DNA of 64,000 nt from Diaphorobacter ruginosibacter (lineage in GTDB: Bacteria > Pseudomonadota > Gammaproteobacteria > Burkholderiales > Burkholderiaceae_C): NCBI RefSeq assembly GCF_014395975.1, contig NZ_CP060714.1, positions 930,001 through 994,000 on the forward strand, written 5' to 3'. The translations under genes were made by a program, and so were the position numbers. The notes under the pieces are model-generated. The model did no database searches and was not told the origin of the DNA. It was given only the letters and a program-made list of their open reading frames with translations. Positions 17,168 through 26,123 of this stretch are shown one piece after another (position 1 is the first letter of the stretch; each line of letters begins with the position of its first letter).

Positions 17168-18442
17168 ATGCACCCCAAAGCCCTTCTGGATGCCTGCGCT
17201 GAGCTCGTCAGGCAGGTACTTACTTTCGAGCACCCGGCCGATGCCGTGGTCTCCCGTTATTTTCGCGACAACCGCTCCTTCGGCCCGCGCGAGCGCGCGA
17301 CGCTGGCCGAAACCACCTATGCCGTGCTGCGCAAGAAGCTGCTGTTCGAGCAACTGGCGCGTTCCGGCAGCGGCGCACGCGAGCGCCGCCTTGCCATCCT
17401 GGGCTTTCACGGGCCGCGAGACTTCCTCAAGAGCGCCTTGTCCGAGCAGGAAAAGCAATGGCTCGACGCATGCGACGCGATCCGGCCTGATGAACTGATG
17501 GAACACCATCGCCATAACCTGCCGGATTGGCTGGTCGAGCCGCTGCGCTCGCAACTGGGCGAGGAGGGCTTCTGGTCGCTGGCCGAGAGCCTCTCGCAGC
17601 CCGCGCCGCTCGACCTGCGCGTGAACACGCTCAAGGACAAGCGCGAGGCGGTGCAAAAGGAATTGCAGAAGGCCGGCATCCAGGCCGAGGCCACGCCGTT
17701 CTCGCCGATCGGCCTGCGGATCGACGGCAAGCCCGCGCTCACCAAGCTCGATGCCTTCGTGCGCGGCGCCATCGAAGTGCAGGACGAGGGTTCGCAACTG
17801 CTCGCGCTGCTGCTGGATGCCAAGCGCGGCGAGATGGTGGTCGATTTCTGTGCGGGCGCGGGCGGCAAGACGCTGGCGATCGGCGCGGGCATGCGCAGCA
17901 CCGGGCGCCTCTACGCATTCGACGTGTCGGCCCATCGCCTGGAGGCGCTCAAGCCGCGTCTGGCGCGTTCGGGCCTGTCCAATGTGCACCCCGCAGCGAT
18001 CGCGCACGAGCGCGATGACCGCGTGAAGCGCCTGGCGGGCAAGATCGACCGCGTGCTGGTCGATGCGCCCTGTTCGGGCCTGGGCACGCTGCGCCGCAAC
18101 CCCGACCTGAAGTGGCGCCAGACGCCCAAGGCGCTGGCCGAGCTGGAGCAGAAGCAGTCTTCCATCCTCGCGAGCGCGGCGCGCATGGTCAAGTCCGGGG
18201 GACGCCTCGTCTATGCCACCTGCAGCGTGCTTCCACAGGAAAACGAGGCCATTGCAGAGGCGTTCTCCGCTGCGCATCCCGATTTCGTGATGCAGGATGC
18301 GGGCGAACTGCTCACGCAGCTCAAGATCGAGAACGCGGCCGCGCTCTGCAAGGGCGGCGAAACCGGTACCCGCTACCTGCGCCTGTGGCCGCACGAGCAC
18401 CTGACTGACGGCTTCTTCGCGGCCGTCTGGACGCGCAAGTAA
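17168..18442 (+). CDS. RsmB-family RNA (cytosine-5) methyltransferase
   Basis: A 424-residue SAM-dependent RNA m5C methyltransferase. An N-terminal NusB-like region (about 1-130) is followed by the Rossmann domain, with motif I VVDFCAGAGGKTLAIG. Both catalytic cysteines are visible: motif IV DAPCSGLGTLRRNPD and motif VI YATCSVLPQENE. RsmB modifies C967 of 16S rRNA in E. coli. Betaproteobacteria carry more than one paralogue, so the exact target is not fixed; the frequent rsmB partner fmt is not adjacent. The gene follows the M48 peptidase by 66 bases. Confidence 0.84.
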   Translation: MHPKALLDACAELVRQVLTFEHPADAVVSRYFRDNRSFGPRERATLAETTYAVLRKKLLFEQLARSGSGARERRLAILGFHGPRDFLKSALSEQEKQWLDACDAIRPDELMEHHRHNLPDWLVEPLRSQLGEEGFWSLAESLSQPAPLDLRVNTLKDKREAVQKELQKAGIQAEATPFSPIGLRIDGKPALTKLDAFVRGAIEVQDEGSQLLALLLDAKRGEMVVDFCAGAGGKTLAIGAGMRSTGRLYAFDVSAHRLEALKPRLARSGLSNVHPAAIAHERDDRVKRLAGKIDRVLVDAPCSGLGTLRRNPDLKWRQTPKALAELEQKQSSILASAARMVKSGGRLVYATCSVLPQENEAIAEAFSAAHPDFVMQDAGELLTQLKIENAAALCKGGETGTRYLRLWPHEHLTDGFFAAVWTRK

Positions 18443-18605
18443 GCCCACACCGCAAGAGGCAGGGATGCTGTAAATCTGTGCAAACACCGGAACGCAATGC
18501 GGGTATATGCGTCTATATCAGGTGACAGGTTCCTAATATCTTCCCCATGCGCGCTGCACACGCTGCGGCGCTGTGGATTTTTCGCGTTTCCGGGGTTTTT
18601 CATCT

Positions 18606-19820
18606 ATGTTGTTACCTGATTGGGCTGCACTCAACGCCGTCGTCGACTGGCTGGCCCATGGCGTGTGGGATCTGGCCTGGTGGCAGATCGTCCTGTACAC
18701 GCTGTTCACCACGCACATCACGATCGCGGCGGTGACGATCTTCCTGCACCGCTCCCAGGCGCACCGCGCGCTCGAGCTGGGCGCCGTGCCGTCGCACTTC
18801 TTCCGGTTCTGGCTGTGGGTCGGCACCGGCATGCAGACCAAGGAGTGGGTCTCCATCCATCGCAAGCACCACGCCAAGTGCGAGACGGAGGACGATCCCC
18901 ACAGCCCGCAGACGCGCGGGCTGAACACCGTGATGTGGCGCGGTGCCGAGCTTTACCGGGCCGAGGCAAGGAATGCCGAGACGCTGAAGAAGTTTGGCCA
19001 CGGCACGCCCGACGACTGGGTCGAGCGCAATGTCTATTCGCGCTTCGCATGGCAGGGCGTGGGCCTGATGCTGATCCTGGACGTGATCCTGTTCGGCGGC
19101 ATCGGCCTGACCGTGTGGGCCGTGCAGATGCTGTGGATCCCGTTCTGGGCCGCCGGCGTGGTCAACGGCGTCGGGCATTTCTGGGGGTACCGCAATTTCG
19201 AGGCCGTGGACGCATCGACCAACCTGGTGCCCTGGGGCATCGTGATCGGTGGCGAGGAACTGCACAACAACCACCACACCTATCCCACATCGGCCAAGTT
19301 CTCCGTGAAGAAGTACGAGTTCGACATCGGCTGGGTCTACATCAGCGCCATGCAGAAGGTGGGCTGGGCCAAGGTGAAGAAGCTGCCTCCCAAGATGCTT
19401 CTGGGCGAGGTCAAGCCCGTCGCCGACGAGAAAACCCTGGAAGCGCTGATCGCCAACCGCTACGAAGTGATGGCAGGTTATGCGCGCGGCGTCCGCCAGG
19501 CCTGCCGCGAGGAACTGGATGCCCTCAAGGCGCGCAAGGCCGATGTGTCCGCCATGCGTGCGGCCAATCGCTGGCTGCACCGTGACTCGGAGAAGGTGCC
19601 GGCTCGCTGGCACCAGAAGCTCGCCGAAGCGCGGGCCGCGCACCCGGTGCTCGACAAGATGATCACGATGCGCGAGGAACTGCGCCAGCTGTGGCTCAAT
19701 ACCTCGCACTCGCGCGAGCAGCTCACCTCCGACCTGCAGGCCTGGTGCCAGCGCGCGGAAGCGAGCGGTATTGCGGCGCTGCAGGAGTTCTCGCGCAAGC
19801 TGCGCGCCGCGCGCGCCTGA
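18606..19820 (+). CDS. Fatty acid (acyl-CoA-type) desaturase
   Basis: A 404-residue integral-membrane di-iron desaturase. The three histidine boxes are present: HRSQAH (near residue 48), HRKHH (near 85) and HNNHH (near 220), with four hydrophobic segments arranged as in delta-9 desaturases. A charged helical extension covers about residues 265-404. It would introduce a double bond into membrane fatty acyl chains. The frame opens with a GTG at 18573, but the ATG at 18606 (MLLPDWAAL) is the more usual start. Convergent with ribH. Confidence 0.87.
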   Translation: MLLPDWAALNAVVDWLAHGVWDLAWWQIVLYTLFTTHITIAAVTIFLHRSQAHRALELGAVPSHFFRFWLWVGTGMQTKEWVSIHRKHHAKCETEDDPHSPQTRGLNTVMWRGAELYRAEARNAETLKKFGHGTPDDWVERNVYSRFAWQGVGLMLILDVILFGGIGLTVWAVQMLWIPFWAAGVVNGVGHFWGYRNFEAVDASTNLVPWGIVIGGEELHNNHHTYPTSAKFSVKKYEFDIGWVYISAMQKVGWAKVKKLPPKMLLGEVKPVADEKTLEALIANRYEVMAGYARGVRQACREELDALKARKADVSAMRAANRWLHRDSEKVPARWHQKLAEARAAHPVLDKMITMREELRQLWLNTSHSREQLTSDLQAWCQRAEASGIAALQEFSRKLRAARA

Positions 19821-19883
19821 ACCTGCGCTGACCTCACTGGCGACGCGCGTTTGACGCGCAGCCGGAGGCGGTCCCCAAACGAG

Positions 19884-19926
19884 AAGCCCCGCAGGATGGT
19901 GATTCCGTCCTGCGGGGCTTTGTGCT
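19884..19926. terminator. Bidirectional terminator between the desaturase gene and ribH
   Basis: AAGCCCCGCAGGA (19884-19896) pairs perfectly with TCCTGCGGGGCTT (19908-19920) across an 11-base loop. Ts follow on the plus strand, and TT plus A-rich context lies on the other side. It serves both convergent genes. Confidence 0.8.
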
Positions 19927-19953
19927 TTTGCGGCCTGCGGTTCCGCCAGCCGG

Positions 19954-20487
19954 TCAGGCGGCTGTTGCCGTGGCGGTGCCCAGCAGATCGTTCACCAGAG
20001 CGTGCTGCGCAAGGGTATGCGCGCAGGCATTGGCGGCTTCCTCGCCCTTCTTCACGAAATGCTGGAAGAAGTAGTCGTGGTGATCGTCATGGTCGTGGAA
20101 ATTGAGTGGCGTGAGCGCGACCGAGAACACCGGCACGCCGGTGTCGAGCTGCACGCGCATGAGTCCGTCGATCACGGCCGTGGTGACGAACTCATGGCGG
20201 TAGATGCCGCCGTTGACGATCAGTGCGCAGGCGATCACGGCGTCGAACTGGCCGGAGGCGGCCAGCTTGTGCGCCATGAGCGGAATCTCGAACGCGCCGG
20301 GCAGTTCCACGGTCTGGATGCGGGCGGCGTCTGCGCCGAGCTCGACCAGTCGGCGGATGGCCGAGTCACGCGCCTGGTGCACGATGTCGTCGTGCCAGTT
20401 GGCGCTGATGATGGCGATACGGGTCGACGATGGCACGCGGGGCACAGCGTCGGAAGGGGACAGATGTTGCAGGTCAATCTGATTCAT
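19954..20487 (-). CDS. ribH: 6,7-dimethyl-8-ribityllumazine synthase, type II (RibH2-like)
   Basis: A 177-residue riboflavin-pathway enzyme condensing the pyrimidinedione with dihydroxybutanone phosphate. The segments NWHDDIVHQAR (about 33-43), GAFEIPL, GGIYRHEFVTTAVI and LTPLNFHDHDDHHDYFFQHF identify the RibH2 branch, described in Brucella and Mesorhizobium as a decameric enzyme, rather than the icosahedral or pentameric type I form. A histidine-rich loop (HDHDDHHD) is notable. It is the only gene of its unit: an FMN riboswitch lies upstream and a terminator downstream. No ribD, ribE, ribBA or nusB is adjacent. Confidence 0.9.
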   Translation of the reverse strand: MNQIDLQHLSPSDAVPRVPSSTRIAIISANWHDDIVHQARDSAIRRLVELGADAARIQTVELPGAFEIPLMAHKLAASGQFDAVIACALIVNGGIYRHEFVTTAVIDGLMRVQLDTGVPVFSVALTPLNFHDHDDHHDYFFQHFVKKGEEAANACAHTLAQHALVNDLLGTATATAA

Positions 20488-20592
20488 TTGCTTCTCTTGG
20501 TTGGCAAGCGTTTCAATGAATCAGGGCGCGCGAAACGAACGCCGGCCCGCGAACGTTCGAACCAGCGAGCGCGCGCGTGCAGGCATCTGCTT

Positions 20593-20762
20593 CACGTTTC
20601 TCTTTCATCCGGACTGTGACCGTCGGCCCTGGCATCTCACCAGATCTGCTGACCCAAGGCCCTTGTTGCAAGGGTCTCGGCGCTCGCGGGCTGCTGGCGT
20701 CACTCTTTGCAAGGTGCGCCAGATACCGCCGGTGGGGAATTGCGCCCCGCCCTGAGAACGTG
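20593..20762 (-). promoter_or_regulatory. FMN riboswitch (RFN element) controlling ribH
   Basis: Read on the minus strand, the element shows the RFN core CTCAGGGCGGGGCGCAATTC, then CCCCACCGGCGGTA and CAGCCCGCGAGCG, and ends with CCGACGGTCACAGTCCGGAT. The closing P1 helix is visible: GAGAACGTG at 20754-20762 (plus) pairs with CACGTTTCTC at 20593-20602. The structure ends 105 bases before the ribH start. No T-run follows, so control at translation initiation or by Rho is more likely than an intrinsic terminator. FMN should reduce ribH expression. Confidence 0.93.
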
Positions 20763-20888
20763 GGTGCCAATTCATGGCACCGCTGTCGATTGTAGGAGCA
20801 TGTCAATGACAATGCTGGCAAGCGGGCGACAGACAGCATCGCGTTCCGTACTGTGAGCAGGGCGGCCCCGGCGAGGAATGGAGCCGCC
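20763..20888 (-). promoter_or_regulatory. Promoter region of the riboswitch-ribH transcript
   Basis: On the minus strand this gap between the rpmG terminator and the riboswitch has a plausible -10 (TACAAT) and several TTGxCA-like hexamers with poor spacing. A small perfect hairpin (GGTGCCA with TGGCACC, around 20762-20780) sits at its 3' edge next to P1. No other gene is visible. Confidence 0.35.
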
Positions 20889-20924
20889 AACAAAAAACCG
20901 CCAGAGCATTCGCTGTTGGCGGTT
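20889..20924 (-). terminator. Intrinsic terminator of rpmB-rpmG
   Basis: On the minus strand the stem AACCGCCA/TGGCGGTT (20917-20924 with 20896-20903) is followed by TTTTGTT. It lies 25 bases after the rpmG stop and insulates the riboswitch unit. Confidence 0.88.
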
Positions 20925-20948
20925 TCTTGCGGCAAGTCCGAAGTGCAA

Positions 20949-21119
20949 TTACTTCAGCTTGATTTCCTTGTACTCGACGTGCTTGCGAGCCTTGGGATCG
21001 AACTTCGTGATCAACATCTTTTCAGGCATTGTCTTCTTGTTCTTTGTGGTGGTGTAGAAGTGGCCGGTACCCGCAGTGGATTCCAGCTTGATCTTTTCGC
21101 GTCCGCCTTTAGAAGCCAT
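20949..21119 (-). CDS. rpmG: 50S ribosomal protein L33
   Basis: A 56-residue protein beginning MASKGGREKIKLESTAGTGH and ending EYKEIKLK. It lacks the cysteine pairs of the zinc-binding L33 form, so it is the C-minus type usual in proteobacteria. Located 25 bases after rpmB in the conserved rpmB-rpmG order, with GGAG before the ATG. It binds near the E site of the large subunit. Confidence 0.95.
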   Translation of the reverse strand: MASKGGREKIKLESTAGTGHFYTTTKNKKTMPEKMLITKFDPKARKHVEYKEIKLK

Positions 21120-21144
21120 GGTTTTTCTCCTTTAGGTTGAGAAT

Positions 21145-21378
21145 TTAAGCTTGGCCACGAGCGCGCATGTCTGCGAGCACGGAGTCAATACCGTTCTTGT
21201 CGATCAGGCGCAGAGCAGCGCTGGTGACGCGCAGGCGCACCCAACGGTTTTCGCTCTCGACCCAGAAACGGCGGTATTGCAGGTTAGGGAGGAAACGACG
21301 CTTGGTCTTGTTGTTGGCGTGGGAAACGTTGTTTCCCACCATGGGCTTCTTGCCCGTTACTTCACATACGCGTGCCAT
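21145..21378 (-). CDS. rpmB: 50S ribosomal protein L28
   Basis: A 77-residue protein starting MARVCEVTGKKPMVGNNVSH with NNKTKRRFLPNLQ. The open frame extends 26 codons further upstream, but the ATG at 21378 gives the exact family length. First gene of rpmB-rpmG. Confidence 0.95.
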   Translation of the reverse strand: MARVCEVTGKKPMVGNNVSHANNKTKRRFLPNLQYRRFWVESENRWVRLRVTSAALRLIDKNGIDSVLADMRARGQA

Positions 21379-21553
21379 GAGGACAACACCTATAAGTTTT
21401 AACGGTCGCCTGCACCAGAAACCTGCCATACAAGCAGGATGTGCTGACAACCTCACCTCGCCAGTTTGATCAATGGGTGGCGGTAGCCCGATTGCCGTCC
21501 TCGGGCCACGTGGCGTGATGCCAGACGCGATCCAATATTCAGCAAAGCCAAGA

Positions 21554-21559
21554 ATTATA
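21554..21559 (-). promoter_or_regulatory. -10 element of the rpmB-rpmG promoter
   Basis: A consensus TATAAT is present on the minus strand at 21554-21559, about 175 bases before the rpmB start. The -35 position has no good match (AACCGC at spacing 17). The long leader may allow ribosomal regulation. Confidence 0.5.
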
Positions 21560-21650
21560 GCCTGAAATCAAAATTTGCGGTTTTGCTCCCTTTCCGCGGA
21601 TGGATGGGGAGCAAAAAGCAGCCGCGCGCGTACTCCGTACGCTCTTCTTG

Positions 21651-22607
21651 TTACTCTTCCTGCTCGAGGAAGCGCTGTGCGTCCAGCGCAGCCATGCAGC
21701 CCGTGCCCGCACTGGTGATTGCCTGGCGGTATACGTGGTCCTGCACATCGCCGGCAGCGAACACGCCGGGAACGCTGGTCTGCGTGGCGAAGCCCTTGAG
21801 GCCGCCCTGGGTGACGATGTAGCCGGTCGCATCCATTTCGAGATGGCCCTTGAAGATCTCGGTGTTGGGCGAGTGGCCGATCGCGATGAAGCAGCCCTGC
21901 AGCGTGATGTCCTCGGTGTGGCCGTCCTGGGTGCTCTTGATGCGGATGCCCGTCACGCCGCTCTTGTCGCCAAGCACTTCGTCCAGCGTGAAGTGGGTCT
22001 TGAGCTCGATCTTGCCTTCCTTGACCTTTTCCATCAGCTTGTCGACGAGGATGGGTTCGGCCTTGAACTTGTCGCGGCGGTGGACCAGGGTCACCTTGCT
22101 GGCGATGTTGCTCAAATACAACGCTTCTTCGACGGCCGTATTGCCGCCGCCGATCACGCAGACCGGTTGCTCGCGGTAGAAGAAGCCGTCACATGTGGCG
22201 CAGGCGGACACGCCCTTGCCCATGAAGGCTTCTTCGGAAGGCAGGCCCAGGTACTTGGCCGAGGCGCCGGTGGCGATGATGAGCGAGTCACAGGTGTACT
22301 CACCCGAGTCGCCCGTCAGGGTGAACGGGCGCTTGCTGAAGTCGACCTTGTTGATGTGGTCGAAGACGATCTGGGTGCGGAAGCGCTCCGCGTGCTCCAG
22401 GAAGCGCTGCATCAGTTCCGGACCCTGGACGCCCATCACGTCGGCGGGCCAGTTGTCCACTTCGGTGGTCGTCATGAGCTGGCCGCCCTGGGCGAGGCCA
22501 GTGACGAGCAGCGGATTCAGGTTGGCGCGGGCGGCATAGATGGCGGCCGTGTAGCCGGCAGGGCCGGAACCGAGAATCAGGACTTTGGCGTGAAGGGTGT
22601 TCGACAT
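21651..22607 (-). CDS. trxB: Thioredoxin-disulfide reductase
   Basis: A 318-residue NADPH-dependent flavoprotein that reduces thioredoxin. The FAD site is GSGPAGYTAAIYAARA near the N-terminus, the redox pair is in CATCDGFF (about residue 138), the NADPH loop is GGGNTAVEEALYLS, and the C-terminal FAD motif is GVFAAGDVQD. An ATG four codons upstream (22619) is also possible. Divergent from ftsK. Confidence 0.94.
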   Translation of the reverse strand: MSNTLHAKVLILGSGPAGYTAAIYAARANLNPLLVTGLAQGGQLMTTTEVDNWPADVMGVQGPELMQRFLEHAERFRTQIVFDHINKVDFSKRPFTLTGDSGEYTCDSLIIATGASAKYLGLPSEEAFMGKGVSACATCDGFFYREQPVCVIGGGNTAVEEALYLSNIASKVTLVHRRDKFKAEPILVDKLMEKVKEGKIELKTHFTLDEVLGDKSGVTGIRIKSTQDGHTEDITLQGCFIAIGHSPNTEIFKGHLEMDATGYIVTQGGLKGFATQTSVPGVFAAGDVQDHVYRQAITSAGTGCMAALDAQRFLEQEE

Positions 22608-23012
22608 GGTTGTTGCCATTCAGTTTGCGCGCTCCATGCCACCCGGCACGGCGGGCCGGCGGCGAGGAGTGGGTTGAACAATCGGATGAAGGAGGGCGGG
22701 TGTCGCAGGCTCGCGAGGCGGCTGCGCTGCGCTCCCATGCCTCTCATTGTAGGGAGGGCGCATTAACGGAGTAAGCCAAGGTTTTTGATCTCGCCGATAG
22801 ATATCGTCAACACGCGCAGGCCGCAGGCCGATGGGCATGTCAATTCTTGGCAAATGGACGGGAACAGCCGGGCGGGTGCGGCTGCCGGGCACATTCAGTC
22901 ACATTCGAATGTCGTTGCAGAAGATAAATCTGGCGACAATGTGCTGTCTCCATCGCCCAACGGGGCGAGCGATGGCTGCGCCCATGGGGTAAGCTAGCCG
23001 CTTGATTCCGAT
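22608..23012. other. trxB-ftsK divergent intergenic region
   Basis: About 405 bases without a gene. It must hold the promoters of both divergent genes. I see no promoter pair, palindrome or hairpin that stands out enough to call. A GC-rich segment (22620-22740) lies next to trxB. Confidence 0.4.
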
Positions 23013-25346
23013 ATGACCTATTCCCTCAATACCTTGAATGCTTCTTCTGGTGGCAAATCGGCGCCGCGATCGTGGGCCGCGCGATTCAGCCACGAAATCG
23101 GCCTGGTAGTGGGCTTGCTGGCGCTGGTGTTCTGGCTGCTGGCTCTCGTGAGTTACAACGCGCAGGATGCCGCCTGGTCCACATCGGGCAGCGGCCGGCA
23201 TGTTTCCAATTGGGTGGGGCGCTTTGGCGCCTGGCTGGCCGATTGCAGCTACTATGCGCTGGGCTTTTCTGTCTGGTGGTGCGTCGTGGCCGCCATCAAG
23301 GCCTGGATCTCATCGCTCGCCTTCTGGATGCGCGGCGGTGCGCAGCCGCAAGGCCCTGTCGGGCCCTGGGCACGTCGCTCGATGTTCTGGATGGGGCTGC
23401 TGATCCTGGTGTTGAGCAGCACGGCGCTGGAATGGTCACGCCTGTATCGCTACGACACCTTCCTGCCGGGACAGGCGGGCGGCATGCTGGGCTACACGAC
23501 GGGCCAGTTCGCGATGAACTGGCTGGGCGATGCGGGCTCGGGCCTCATCGGCGTGATTCTGGTGGTGCTGGGCGCGGCCATGGTGTTCGGGTTCTCGTGG
23601 GGGCAACTGGCCGAGCGCATTGGCGGCTCCATCGATGGCCTGGTGCAGGGCAGCCGCGCCAAGCGCGAGAAGGCGCGTGACGAGGCCGCTGGTAAGCAGG
23701 CTGCACGCGAGCGCGCCGTGGTGGTGTCCGAGGAGCGCAACGAGATCGAGGAGCACCATCCACAGCCGGTGCAGATCATCGAGCCGGTGTTCACTGAACC
23801 GCAGCAGAGTACGCGCGTGGTCAAGGAGCGCCAGAAGCCGCTGTTCTCCGAGCTGCCCGACAGCAAGCTGCCGCAGGTGGACCTGCTGGACGCGGCCCAG
23901 GCGCGCCAGGAAACGGTGTCGCCGGAGACGCTGGAGATGACCAGCCGCCTGATCGAGAAGAAGCTCAAGGACTTCGGTGTGGAAGTGGCCGTCGTGGCCG
24001 CGGCACCCGGCCCGGTGATCACGCGCTACGAGATCGAGCCCGCCACGGGCGTGAAGGGCTCGCAGGTGGTGAACCTGGCCAAGGATCTGGCGCGTTCGCT
24101 GTCGCTGGTGTCGATCCGCGTGATCGAGACGATCCCGGGCAAGAACTTCATGGCGCTCGAACTGCCAAACGCCAAGCGCCAGTCGATCAAGCTTTCCGAA
24201 ATCCTGGGCTCGCAGGTCTATCATGACGCCAAGAGCATGCTCACCATGGGCCTGGGCAAGGACATCGTGGGCAACCCGGTCGTAGCTGATCTCGCCAAGA
24301 TGCCGCACGTGCTGGTGGCCGGTACGACGGGCTCGGGCAAGTCGGTGGGTATCAATGCGATGATCCTGTCGCTGCTCTACAAGGCCGAGGCGCGTGACGT
24401 GCGCCTGATGATGATCGACCCCAAGATGCTGGAAATGTCGGTCTACGAAGGCATTCCGCACCTGCTGTGCCCGGTGGTCACCGACATGCGCCAGGCAGCG
24501 CACGGCTTGAACTGGTGCGTGGCCGAGATGGAGCGCCGCTACAAGCTGATGAGCAAGATGGGTGTGCGCAATCTGGCGGGCTACAACGCCAAGATCGACG
24601 ACGCCAAGGCGCGCGAGGAATTCATCCCCAACCCGTTCAGCCTCACGCCCGAGGAGCCGGAACCGCTGGAGCGCCTGCCCCACATCGTCGTGATCATCGA
24701 CGAGCTGGCCGACCTGATGATGGTGGTGGGCAAGAAGATCGAGGAGCTGATCGCGCGCCTGGCGCAAAAGGCGCGCGCAGCGGGCATCCACCTGATCCTG
24801 GCGACGCAGCGCCCGAGCGTGGACGTGATCACCGGCCTCATCAAGGCCAACATCCCGACCCGCATCGCCTTCCAGGTGAGCAGCAAGATCGACAGCCGCA
24901 CGATTCTCGACCAGATGGGGGCAGAGGCACTGCTCGGCATGGGCGACATGCTCTACATGGCCAGCGGCACGGGCCTGCCGATCCGCGTGCACGGAGCATT
25001 CGTGTCGGACGAGGAAGTACACCGTGTAGTCAGCTACCTCAAGGAGCAAGGGGAGCCCGACTACATCGAAGGCGTGCTCGAGGGTGGTACGGTCGATGGA
25101 GAGGACAGCGGCTTCGGCGGTGACGGCGAGGGCGGCAACGGGGAGAAGGACCCGATGTACGACCAGGCCGTGGAGATCGTGCTCAAGGACCGCAAGGCCA
25201 GCATCTCCTACGTGCAGCGCAAGCTGCGCATCGGCTACAACCGTTCCGCGCGCCTGCTCGAGGACATGGAGAAGGCCGGCTTGGTGAGTGCGCTCACGGC
25301 CAGCGGCCAGCGCGAAGTGCTGGTGCCCGCGCGCGGCGGCGAATGA
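23013..25346 (+). CDS. ftsK: DNA translocase FtsK
   Basis: A 777-residue septal DNA pump linking chromosome segregation and division. About four membrane helices lie within residues 28-195. A linker of medium length (about 200-310) is shorter than in E. coli FtsK (1329 residues). The RecA-like motor has Walker A GTTGSGKS at 437-444 and Walker B VVIIDELADLMM. The C-terminal gamma domain (about 715-777, QAVEIVLKDRKASISYVQRK) is the winged helix that reads KOPS and activates XerCD. In front of lolA, the usual ftsK-lolA order. Confidence 0.95.
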   Translation: MTYSLNTLNASSGGKSAPRSWAARFSHEIGLVVGLLALVFWLLALVSYNAQDAAWSTSGSGRHVSNWVGRFGAWLADCSYYALGFSVWWCVVAAIKAWISSLAFWMRGGAQPQGPVGPWARRSMFWMGLLILVLSSTALEWSRLYRYDTFLPGQAGGMLGYTTGQFAMNWLGDAGSGLIGVILVVLGAAMVFGFSWGQLAERIGGSIDGLVQGSRAKREKARDEAAGKQAARERAVVVSEERNEIEEHHPQPVQIIEPVFTEPQQSTRVVKERQKPLFSELPDSKLPQVDLLDAAQARQETVSPETLEMTSRLIEKKLKDFGVEVAVVAAAPGPVITRYEIEPATGVKGSQVVNLAKDLARSLSLVSIRVIETIPGKNFMALELPNAKRQSIKLSEILGSQVYHDAKSMLTMGLGKDIVGNPVVADLAKMPHVLVAGTTGSGKSVGINAMILSLLYKAEARDVRLMMIDPKMLEMSVYEGIPHLLCPVVTDMRQAAHGLNWCVAEMERRYKLMSKMGVRNLAGYNAKIDDAKAREEFIPNPFSLTPEEPEPLERLPHIVVIIDELADLMMVVGKKIEELIARLAQKARAAGIHLILATQRPSVDVITGLIKANIPTRIAFQVSSKIDSRTILDQMGAEALLGMGDMLYMASGTGLPIRVHGAFVSDEEVHRVVSYLKEQGEPDYIEGVLEGGTVDGEDSGFGGDGEGGNGEKDPMYDQAVEIVLKDRKASISYVQRKLRIGYNRSARLLEDMEKAGLVSALTASGQREVLVPARGGE

Positions 25347-25456
25347 GCGCCGGCGGGATCTCCCGCCGAGCCCGCATCCATTCGCCCATCGACCCTGGCC
25401 TTCCAAGGGAACCGCGGACGCGGTTTCCAGGTCAGAGCACACAGGAGTTCCAATCT

Positions 25457-26092
25457 ATGATGAAACGTTTGATCGCCACAGTGTTGACGGCAGCCTGCGC
25501 ACAGGTCGCCAGCGCCGATGGCCTGCAGAGCCTGGAAGGCTTCATGAAGGGCGTGGCGAGTGGCCGCTCGGAATTCACGCAGACCGTGACCTCGCCGCCC
25601 AAGGAGGGGCAGCAGCCAAGGGTGAAGACCTCGAGCGGAAGCTTCGAGTTCCGGCGCCCCGGTCTCTTCAAGTTCGTCTATCAAAAACCGTTCGAGCAGA
25701 CCATCGTGGCCGACGGGAAGACCCTCTGGCTCTACGACGCCGACCTGAACCAGGTCACGCAGCGTTCGCAGGCGCAGGCGCTGGGCAGCACGCCCGCCGC
25801 GCTGCTGGCGTCGGCGCCCGACCTGTCGGCGCTGAAGGCCGACTTCAACCTGGCCTCCGCGCCGGACCAGGACGGACTGCAATGGGTCGAGGCAGCCCCC
25901 AAGGCCAAGGACGGACAGCTCAAGAGCGTGCGCGTGGGCTTCGCGGGCGACCGGTTGGCGGTGCTGGACATCATGGACAGCTTCGGCCAGCGCTCGCAGC
26001 TGAAGTTCAGCAACATGCAGGTCAATCCGCAATTGCCGGCCGATACCTTCCAGTTCAAGCCGCCTGCGGGCGCCGATGTGGTGAAGCAGTAA
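25457..26092 (+). CDS. lolA: Outer-membrane lipoprotein carrier protein LolA
   Basis: A 211-residue periplasmic chaperone carrying lipoproteins from LolCDE to the outer membrane. A cleavable signal (MMKRLIATVLTAACAQVASA) is followed by GLQSLEGFMKGVASGRSEFTQ and SSGSFEFRRPGLFKFVY, typical of LolA. The frame opens at 25343, but the ATG at 25457 places the signal peptide at the N-terminus and has GGAG nine bases upstream; an adjacent ATG at 25460 is equally possible. RarA often follows; here an MFS gene pair separates them. Confidence 0.92.
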   Translation: MMKRLIATVLTAACAQVASADGLQSLEGFMKGVASGRSEFTQTVTSPPKEGQQPRVKTSSGSFEFRRPGLFKFVYQKPFEQTIVADGKTLWLYDADLNQVTQRSQAQALGSTPAALLASAPDLSALKADFNLASAPDQDGLQWVEAAPKAKDGQLKSVRVGFAGDRLAVLDIMDSFGQRSQLKFSNMQVNPQLPADTFQFKPPAGADVVKQ

Positions 26093-26123
26093 GCTCCCGG
26101 GCCGCAGGACGGCTGCGCTGCGC

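Noticed and set aside
23436..25442. A 668-codon open frame antisense to ftsK
   Set aside because: Fully inside ftsK, composition of a GC-driven shadow frame.
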